Below are positions 21,048-30,500 of a stretch of DNA of 64,000 nt, piece by piece; positions within the stretch are counted from its first letter, which is position 1, and each line of letters starts with the position of its first letter. The stretch is from Phyto melanocephala. Lineage: Eukaryota > Arthropoda > Insecta > Diptera > Rhinophoridae. The notes under the pieces were generated by a model. That model was not told the origin of the DNA, did not search any database, and worked only from the letters and a program-made list of their open reading frames with translations. The position numbers were made by a program, and so were the translations under genes. The stretch covers positions 42,066,412 to 42,130,411 of the forward strand of contig OW799234.1 of the NCBI GenBank assembly GCA_941918925.1, written 5' to 3'.

Positions 21048-22397
21048 TATTACATTTTTTTCTATACACACATTTTTTTTATGTGGCGCCAAAAAAAATG
21101 TATGTGTTGTATTCCTTGCAAGGGATGATTTTCACATATACCTTTTTATTGATGTCGTTTGTTTTTTAGGTATTGTTGTTGTTAAAAGAGGCATTGGGTA
21201 CAGTGTGACACACAACTTTTTACCTATAGGCGCTTGACATATGCTTATATATAAAGTAGCTTTTATACCGAGTTTCAATTTAAGACAAACAAGCTTTTTA
21301 CTTTACTGAGTAAAAAAAATTAGGAATATAATGAATTTTCTGTTTACATTTTCAGGCATATATCTTTATATATGTGTTTTGCTAATACGCAGATCCTTTT
21401 AAGACTTTACCTTTTTATATAAATGCCTAATTATTTTATTAGACCTATAAAGTTGTTTTTCTTGCCCGCATCTTTAAATCAATTATAATTTAATTTATGA
21501 GGATAAAAATATTATATATGTATGTATGGATATATAAAATATAATATGTATACACGATACAGCTATTTATATACATACATATGTATAAGCAAAATCCATT
21601 CAGTTAAGAACGCATTGTGTTGTTTAAATTATTATGATTGCTACTGTACATTATTTAATGTTAAGATTTTTTTCATACCACAAACAACAACAAATAAAAA
21701 GAGGAAATTTGTAAAACAAATTATTCGTTTTTGATTCATTTTGCTTAGAATGAAATATATTAAATTTGAGAGAGGAATGAAACACGACGAATTTTAAAAA
21801 TAAAAATTGTATTGCAAACGAAATCAATAAAAAAAAATATTCTTATATTATTTGCGAAAATAATGAAAAGAAATAAAAATACTAAATAGAATTTGACTCA
21901 CAACTTTTATCTTTTTCAATTCAGAGCATAATCCAAAAAACAAGCGAAAAAAATGAAATTGTATTCACAAACATAATCTTTTGCGTACTATGTTTTATAC
22001 CCCTCTTTTTCAACCTAACCTAACCTAATATTAAAATTTTATATTAATATGTTCATAGTTTAATATATCAAATTTTATTGTAATTAATATATACATATGG
22101 TTAATATATATACAAAAAATCGTCTTAATAGAGCATTTAAAATTCAACCAAATTTCATGCAATTTTTGTTTTTACAATAACAAAATATGTACAAAATATG
22201 TATGTATGTAAGTTTAAATAAAATATGACTTTTTTACTGATAAAGCAGTTACATTCAAATAATTTCCAAATGTTAATCGTCCAGGAGAGAGCTTAATTGC
22301 ATAATATACTTAATTGGTATTAATATGAAATCAAACCTACGTGTTTGCTGGGATGCACGTTTGGTAATATTTACACACATGCATAAACAGTACATCA
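21048..22397. other. AT-rich spacer
   Basis: No supported gene. Holds a short (AACCT)n run at about 22012-22028 and TATG microsatellites near 21520 and 22195. Confidence 0.4.
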
Positions 22398-22405
22398 CAT
22401 ATAAT

Positions 22406-23494
22406 CATAGCTGCCAGATATAATTGGAGTAAAATCGTCTAATTTGGGGAAAAAAATCGTCAAAATCGTCAAATGGCTTACGCAAATCGTCATAAAAACG
22501 TCAAAATAGAGAAACGCATTTTTTAAAACAAAACATTTTTAATTTAATGCATAACATAACAAACTTTTTAAATCTAGAGAGATCAATGGTGTTATTAGAC
22601 CCTTTTAAGTTAAGAACACGACAATAAATATAATACAATTTATAATTAATTTCGAAAAATAAAATATGTATATAAATACAAAAAATATTAAATAACATTA
22701 ATAATAAATTGGCTGCATTGACTATTTGACAAATAATTATAATCATTTCTTATTAAAGTCTCTACCGATAAAGGTAGCTTTAGACAAGCGTAAAACGAGC
22801 ATAACGCCAAAATAAACTACATCGTTTCGCTTTTCAGCCCATAAACTTATTTCTAGATCCGAAAACCAGTCTTCCTTAATTTTCCTCTTCTTGTTGGTCC
22901 TGTGAAAAACACCATTAAAATTTAATTTTTGCTACTACAAAGTTTTGTATAAAAAATGGTTGAAATTTTTACTTACAGAGGAAGAGCTGCTATAATTTTC
23001 ATCGCCTTTGCTTTCTATTGAAAATATAATGCTTGATTTTTAAGGTTTTATTGTAGAATTAAAAAGAACGTACCATTTTGTTGAAGTATTTAAGCATATT
23101 AACTTGTCACTTATTTTTACATAAATTGACTTAAAATATTTAAATTGTTTTTAACGCGTTTCCATACTTATACATGTTCGTGTTGTAGGTATCAGTCGAT
23201 AAAATGTGGCATATACTATGTTAAAAATGTACAAAGTGGAAAAATTATCCACACAAACACATTAAATAATGATAGATTTATCGCTTTCACTCTGTTCTAT
23301 TATTAATAACATAAAAAACCGTTACAAATTATTTTTATTTAGTTTAAGGTTGATATAAAAGTAATTAAAAATGTTGCAAACTTGAATTCTTTAAAATCGT
23401 CAAAAACATAGCATAAATCGTCAAATCGTCAACATATAATTTTAGCACGTAAAATCGTCAAAATGACGATAAATCGTCAAATCTGGCAGCTATG
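22406..23494. mobile_element. Decayed hAT element with 8-bp TSD
   Basis: Terminal inverted repeat CATAGCTGCCAGAT (22406-22419) and ATCTGGCAGCTATG (23481-23494), flanked by the 8-bp duplication CATATAAT (22398-22405 and 23495-23502). Subterminal regions contain many short AAATCGTCAAA repeats. The interior, minus strand, shows exon-like pieces with GTAAGT...CACAG borders (22985-22905) and an acidic/Ser-rich segment that may be relics of the transposase N-terminus. No full transposase. Confidence 0.85.
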
Positions 23495-23658
23495 CATATA
23501 ATTTGTTTTTGTTGAGAACTTGTTCTCTTTTTGTTTTCTTACTCTCACATATTGGAATTCTGTGTGTGTATAACACAAATTGGGATTTATTGAAAAAACC
23601 CACATAGAAAATAACACCGGCACAACTTTGTATGGTAGTGCAACATCTTTATAGTCTA

Positions 23659-24285
23659 CTAGAAAAGCCCGGCGCGCGTTGCTACGCCCCTTAATGAATA
23701 AAAATGCATTCTGAATTTTAATTGAATATCAAGTTCAAAGAGCTAAAAATTATAACATTTTTTAATAGGCGTGGCACTGCCCACTTTTCTACTCACGAAA
23801 CTGTAAAATAGTCATAGCTTAATATGTGTGCAAAGTTTCAGAAAAATCGGTCCACTTCAAGTACCTCAATATTATAACTTTTTTATGGGCGTGGCCCCGC
23901 CCACTTTCTTATCACGAAATTATAAAGTCATAACAGCTCAATATGTGAGCAAAGTTTCAGAAAAATCGGTCCAGTGCAAGTACCTCAAAATTATAACTAT
24001 TTATTATGGGCGTGGTCCCGCCCACTTTTCTAATCACGAAATTATTTAGTCATAAGAGCTCGATATGTGTGAAAAGTTTCAGAAATATCGGTCATGTGCA
24101 GGTAGATTAAAACGATAACTAATTTTTTATGGGCGTGGCCCCGCCCACTTTTGTACACCCATAAACACTCCCTGGTATGTGTACAACAACTTACCAAAGA
24201 GTGAGCCCGATCGGTCTTACAGTTTCGGAGTCTATAGCTAACACACACACACACACAAACAGAGTTTCATTTTTATATATATAGA
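23659..24285 (-). mobile_element. Non-autonomous Helitron with central tandem repeats (copy 1)
   Basis: On the minus strand it starts TCTATATATATAAAA and ends CTAG, preceded by a GC-rich hairpin (GGCGTAGCAACGCGCGCC). The flanks are A and T, as expected for Helitron insertion. Between the ends lie four units of about 120 bp, each with GGCGTGG...GCCCAC and CAAAGTTTCAGAAAAATCGG (near 23767, 23887, 24008, 24131). A near-relative lies at 35619. Confidence 0.82.
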
Positions 24286-24503
24286 TTGTCTTTGCTACAA
24301 TTTTCATTTCCGACCCCATAAAGTATATATTTTCCGAAAGCTTATTGATAGGGAAGTCGATTAAGTACTGTCAGTCTGTTCACGTGTATGTTGAAATCAA
24401 CTTTTTGAAGCCTCCCGACATCGCCTGGACCCGCAGAAGGTATTAAAATATCAGAAATATTCGGGAGCAAATCGGTATTAAAAACCAAAAATATCGGTAC
24501 ACA
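24286..24503 (+). mobile_element. DINE-like element, left piece (interrupted)
   Basis: Shows the internal signatures TTTCCGACCCCATAAAGTAT and GAAATCAACTTTTTGAAGCC but its 5' end is replaced by the Helitron. It stops at TCGGTACA; the matching continuation, CATAAACAACTGAGATA, is at 26670. Confidence 0.75.
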
Positions 24504-25132
24504 AAAAAAATATTCCTTAAATTTGTTTAAATAATTGACTTTTTAATGTGTTTTAAAATTTTAATTATATTTTTCATTAACTAAATTAATTTTTTAATTG
24601 ATATTAAATATTTTCAAAAAACAAAGAGATTTCTGTCAGTTGAATAAAATAAATAAAAAAATAAAAAATGTTATTTTAAATAAAATTTTTTTAAAGTGAA
24701 TGAATTTAATATAATTATTATTCAATGAGCAGAATAATAAAAAATAGTAGACAATCTGCAAGAAAAAGTTCTGGTAAAAGGACATATATAAAAATATATT
24801 GAGTTTTAAATATTATAAATGATTTCAGTTTCATTGTAGATGTGCCCAAATCCAATAATTTAGTAGGCAAGTTTGTTGAATTTCCTCACTCTGCCTGATC
24901 AAGCCTTTTAACCGATAAATAATCCTTTATATCTAGGTTATTGATGCTACCAGTTATTTTTGGATCTCCGGCTTTCGATATGGTATAGTATGTGTACTTA
25001 TGGAACCCTACTTCTTATGCTAAATTTTTTTTATATACATAAGTAACGAAATGTAATTCAAAATATATGTAGATATATAGATTCATATGTACCATCTACA
25101 TACATACATATGTATACGAAGAATATATTAAT

Positions 25133-26565
25133 GGCTCCACGAAAAGCCCCCCAATGAAATAACGCCCAAAAGAGAAATGAAATATTCTCCAAATTTTTTT
25201 CATACATTTTTTGATGTTATTTCATATGAAATAACTCCCAATTTTTTTGGGCCATTTTTCATTTTTTTGGAAATTATTTCATTTATCATTTGGGGTTTTC
25301 AAATTATTATTATTTTATTATTAGATTATTTTCTCCAATGAAATAACACCCCACAAATTTTTATAAATGAGTCAGTTTCATTAAGGATTTAATGAAGTCA
25401 ATATGGACCAACAGCAAAATCGCAAATTTATTGATATAAATCGTGTGGTGGCCCGCAGGTGTCTTCTTCATAATAAGGATATATGCAACTTCGAAAGTGT
25501 GCCAGCATTCATAATAAATTTTTTTGGTGAAATAACATACAAAGCTCGTTTAATAGTGACAACTTTTGGTTTTGTAAATGGACTAAGTCCAGTGCAGTTA
25601 TTTTCCCTTTTACGATGGAAGCAATTTCAGATCATCCACCAACGAGTTATCCTAAAACTTTCGAATGGCTTGAAAATCCAACTCATGGGAGACGTTATTA
25701 TAGTTGCAATGTTGTAAAGAAGGCAGTAATTTCCTGTAATGGAGATGTAAGGAAGTATGGACAAAGAATTGTTTAATATTTCCAATATATTTATTTTTGA
25801 AACCCAACTACCAAAAAATTATTTTCATGTATATACACAAATAATAAACTTAATACATTATACGTAAGGAATGGTAAAAAAACAAAATGGTTGCTCATGA
25901 ATTCAAGATGGAGAAAATATACGTTGTATGTATAAATGCTGGCAGTTGGTTACACTTTGTTATTATGTACCTCCTCACTGCTTGGCAGAAGTGGAACCAA
26001 CAACCGATTACTTTTGATTTAGGGAAAACAATCAGTATTGCTGTCCGTAGACTAATTTCGTAGTCTGTCACGAAGCTCGCACCATCCAAATCCAGAACGT
26101 TATCATTTATGTATTTGAAAAAATGCTCGTAGCATTTTGTTGATTTTCTATTCGTCAATATGAACACAAAAGGAAATATCTGTAAACATTCGAAAGATAT
26201 TGTAATATGTATATTCACAGGCTAAAAGTTTTCTTGTAAAGGCCTATTTTTATATAATTTATTTACCAACAGCTTAAAATGAAATAATCCCCGAATACAA
26301 GATGAAATATCACCCAAATTTTACACGCTATGAAACAAGCCCCGAATTTTAAAAATTTTTGGGTGTTATTTCATTGGAGATTATTTCATAATTTGAAAAC
26401 CCAAAATGAAAAATGAAATAACTTCCAAAAAAAAAATGAAAAACGGCCCAAAAAAATTGGGAGTTATTTCATATGAAATAATACCCAAAAATGTATGAAA
26501 AAAATTTGGAGAATATTTCATTTCTCGTTTGGACGTTATTTCATTGGGGGGCTTTTCGTGGAGCC
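25133..26565 (-). mobile_element. Mutator-like element with about 220-bp inverted repeats
   Basis: GGCTCCACGAAAAGCCCCCC at 25133 is mirrored by its reverse complement ending at 26565, and similarity of the arms runs to about 25365 and from about 26345. The arms repeat ATGAAATAAC words. The interior holds MULE transposase relics. A clear 9-bp TSD was not found (flanks are TATATTAAT and TAATTAATA). Confidence 0.8.
25895..26218 (-). pseudogene. MULE transposase fragment
   Basis: A 107-codon frame with FVFILTNRKSTKCYEHFF and then ASFVTDYEISLRTAILIVFP and VIGCWFHFCQAVRRYI, the MULE transposase pattern (catalytic Asp in TDyE, and the CxxHxxQ-like segment CWFHFCQ). It lacks the remainder of the domain. 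The opposite-strand frame at 25403-25717 (MDQQQNRKF...) is a possible second piece in another orientation but was not recognised. Confidence 0.75.
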
Positions 26566-26666
26566 TAATTAATAGTATTATTTTGATGACTGGAGCAAAA
26601 TTAAACAATTTTTTAATTAATTATAATAATATTAATTTCGTAATTGAAGTTTATATTTATTTTTTT

Positions 26667-26911
26667 CTGTGTACATAAACAACTGAGATACGAGGAAAAA
26701 ACCACGACCACCCCGTTTTTTTCACAACAACAACATACATACTTGGCATCGAATCCCATACGTAAGTTTATAATTTTACAATGAGATATTTTTATGTTTG
26801 TTTTTTATATGTATGTACGTATTTCATATGAGATGAGTGGTGATACAAACAATTGCTATTGCATGAGTACACGTTGTGAAGGGTAAATAAGTTTCCGCAC
26901 TTACTTGTACT
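26667..26911 (+). mobile_element. DINE-like element, right piece
   Basis: Continuation of 24286-24503: ACCACGACCACC, CAACAACAACATACATAC, TGAAGGGTA and a degraded 3' end with ACTTACTTGT. The 3' hairpin is partly lost. Confidence 0.7.
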
Positions 26912-27044
26912 TGTTGTGTTTTTGTCTGTATTTCTATAAGACGAACTTTTTTTGAAGAAAAGTGAAGGCTGGTTTAACCAAAACGCACGAAGTTAATTGT
27001 AAATAAAAGAAAGCAATTTCAGGAAATAACCTTGATATTCTTTA

Positions 27045-27049
27045 TTACC
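27045..27049. repeat. Target-site duplication TTACC, left copy
   Basis: TTACC precedes the 5' LTR and also follows the 3' LTR at 33597-33601. Confidence 0.93.
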
Positions 27050-27530
27050 TGTTGCCGCCGAAATCATATTATAATTTTCATTTTCAATCAGTTTATTATT
27101 TTAACACTCATAATTTACTTTAAAGAAATTTATTTTATAAATCGTTTATATGTTAAAATTAAATTCCTTTATTAATATTGGGATACTTCCCACTAAATTC
27201 TTAATTTTGCAGTTACATGTACATATGTATTTATTTATTATCTTTTTCTCTTTGCCTTTTATCAAAAACCAGTTTGTACTGTATTTAACTTTGTATGTAA
27301 AGAAAACTAACGGTCCTTGTTTATGTGTCCTCTAGACAATAAACGGTCACTGAATAAAACATTCGATTTTATTGTTAAGTTGAGTTTAGGCACGGGAATT
27401 AAACAAATTGTTTTTAAAGCGCGCTTTCGTTCTCTACAGCATATTAATAAATTTATAATTATTAATAAAATTATATTTGCACAAGAGGTGCTATTAAATA
27501 TTTTGTTTTAATTTAATCCCTGCCGTAACA
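27050..27530 (+). repeat. BEL 5' LTR (481 bp)
   Basis: Begins TGTTGCCGCCG and ends GCCGTAACA. Appears identical to 33116-33596. Expected to contain promoter and polyadenylation signals; AATAAA occurs at about 27353. Confidence 0.95.
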
Positions 27531-27585
27531 TTCTTTAAAAACAATTTTTAAGACAATTTCAATTATTAAAAAATAAATAAAAAAA

Positions 27586-30500
27586 ATGTCTGAAAACGAA
27601 ATAAGTGGATATCACTGTAATAAATGTAGTGCAGTGGATAGTGATCGCATGGTACAATGCGACAAATGTGATCAGTGGTATCATTATGATTGTGCAGCAG
27701 TAAACAGCGGAGTCGCTGATGTAAGTTTTAGTTGTGAAGGTTGTAATTCCAACAACGGTGAAGCAACAGGGGGTGATACCACAGGTCATGTTGGTAATAA
27801 TCCAGCTATAGCCAATTCTATCGGTCTACCAAGGCAGCCGCAAGCAGCGTCGTCACCAACAACTTTAGGAAAGGCGCAGCAACTGGCGGGTACGATCGCA
27901 GCAGAAATCGGTAATAGGATTTTACCATTGGACAATGCAGCTCCAACAACGTCGGTACCGAGCACACAAACGCAAATAAGTGCACCACTTCAGCCTCAAG
28001 CTACGTATCACAACAACACGAAAGTAATTTACTCTACAGGAGGACCGTTTTATGCAAAACCATTTACAGCTACTGCTGCTACTGGTTTACCATTTTCATT
28101 TCAACAAAGCCAACAAAAGGCAAATCCAAACCAACAGAATGTGACTTCAGCAACACAAATGGATTTACAGCTAAAATTGTTGGAGGAGCAACAGCGTTTG
28201 CAACAAGAATTTCTTGAAAGGAAATATCAAATATTATCACAATTTGGTGAAACAGGTGAGATTCAACAAAATCCTTTTAGTTCCACTAGTAATTGGAACT
28301 TTGCTTCTGGTCCTACGCCATCACAACTGGCTGCGCGCCAAGCAATTCCCCGCGATTTGCCGCATTTCAGTGGGGATCCTGAGGATTGGCCGTTGTTCAT
28401 AAGCACCTTTAAAAATAGTACATCGGTTGCAGGTTATTCAGATGCAGAAAATTTGATACGGCTTCAAGCCTGTCTTAAAGGAAAGGCCAGGGATATGGTA
28501 AAGAGTAGGCTCATGTTACCCAAAATGGTGCCAGAGATAATTCAAACTTTAAAAATGTGTTTCGGGCGACCGGAGCATATTTTAGAGCGGGTAATTGAAA
28601 AAGCGCGAAAAATATCTCCACCAAAAGATAAGTTGGAGTCTATGATTGATTTTGCGTTGTGTGTGAAAAATATATATTCCACCATGGAGGCCTCCGAAAT
28701 GTATGATTATATGAATAACCCGATGCTTGTGAGGGAACTAGTTGATAAGCTGTCTAGCCAGTACAAATTAAACTGGGCAACGTACCCAAAAGATAGTAAG
28801 GTTCCAATAATGAAAACGTTTAGTGATTGGATTTTTCAAATCGCCGATGCTGCAAGCACAGTTGTTTCCGTTGCACCAACAGCTAAAAATGCGAGTGTAA
28901 ATACACATACAGAAGAAAGACAACCATTCAAATTAAAGTGCTTTGTGTGTAGTAGTGATCATAAAGTGTCAGTTTGTGAAGAATTTAAAAAGTTCTCATT
29001 AGAAAAAAAATGGGACTTAGTGAAGAAAAATAATTTGTGTCGTAGTTGTTTAAATAAACACAAAGGTAAATGTTTTGCCAGAAAAGGATGTGGTATTGAT
29101 AGCTGCAATATAAAACACCATAGATTGCTGCATAAATATTCCAATGAGCCAACATCGTCTTCACGACAAAACAACACTACTCAACCAAATAACACTACAA
29201 GTGAAACAATTAACTCACACTCCACTACTGAGCAAAATCAAAAACAAATTTTTAGAATTTTGCCAATTCGTCTTTATAAAAAAAATGGTTTTATCGATAC
29301 ATATGCCTTTCTTGATGAGGGTTCTTCTGTGTCGTTAATCGAGAAGGAAATTTTTGATCTACTTGATCTTGATGGTGTGGAGCAATCGTTATGCTTAAGG
29401 TGGACTGGTAATACAACTCGTCAAGAAAATTCATCCGTAAAAACATCGCTAAATATTGCAAATATAAATAATGGCGATAAATTTAAACTTCAGTCTGTGC
29501 ATACGGTTGAAAATTTAGATCTACCCCAGCAGACATTGAACATGAATGAAATAGTGAAGAAATATCCCTACTTGGGTGGACTGCCCATACAGTCTTTTAA
29601 AAACGTAAAACCTACTATTTTGATTGGTCTTAACAATTGGAGTGTCGCCGTGCCGCTAAAGATTCGTGAAGGACCGTGGAATCAACCGATTGCCACAAAA
29701 ACGCGGTTAGGCTGGACAATCCAGGGCTATAGCGGACGCACCAGCCAAGGTGAATGGCTAAACATTCATCACTGTGATTGCGAAAAGCATTACAATGAAT
29801 TACATAAAATGGTTAAAGATAACTTTAACATAGAAGAATCTCCTCAAAGGTCGTTAATTTCTTTGGAAGATAAGAAGGCGATGGAGATTTTAAAGACTAC
29901 ATGTCAAAAGGTTGATGGACATTACGAGGTAGGCCTATTGTGGAAAAACGATGTTCGCGTGTTACCTGAAAGCTACAATAACGCTTACAAGCGCCTCATG
30001 TGCCTACATAGAAAAATGCTAAAAGAGCCAAACTTAAAAGCAACGCTGCAAAATCAAATTGATAATTTGCTGCAAAAAGGCTATGCCGTAAAGTTAAGTG
30101 AAGGTGAAATAAATAAAACTTCAGAACGTGTTTGGTATCTACCGATATTTATCATCAAAAATCCCAACAAGCCTGGCAAGGTAAGAATGGTGTGGGATGC
30201 CGCTGCCAAATCTAATGGATTATGTCTCAACGACTTTATAAGCAGTGGACCCGACCTTTTAAAATCGTTATCTGATATATTGCTTTGTTTTCGTGTGGGA
30301 AAAGTTGCAGTTTGCGGTGATATCGCCGAGATGTTCCACCAGATAAATGTTCGACACAGCGATATGCATTCTCAGAGATTTCTATGGTGGGATACAAATG
30401 ATGACATTTATAAGCCAAGTGTTTATGTAATGCGGGCTTTGACGTTCGGTATCTCATGTGCTCCATGCATAGCACATTATGTGCGTGATTTCAACGCTGA

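Larger units (their letters stand above)
24504..26666. mobile_element. Insertion splitting a DINE copy; carries a Mutator-like element
   Basis: The DINE text is interrupted between GGTACA and TACATAAAC. The insert ends read CACAAAAAAAATA and TATTTTTTTCTGTG, a rough inverted repeat, with GTACA on both sides as a possible duplication. AT-rich except for the Mutator-like element at 25133-26565. Confidence 0.55.

Noticed and set aside
23659..24285. CRISPR-like or regulatory array from the regular 120-bp spacing
   Set aside because: The whole 120-bp unit repeats, and Helitron ends define the element.
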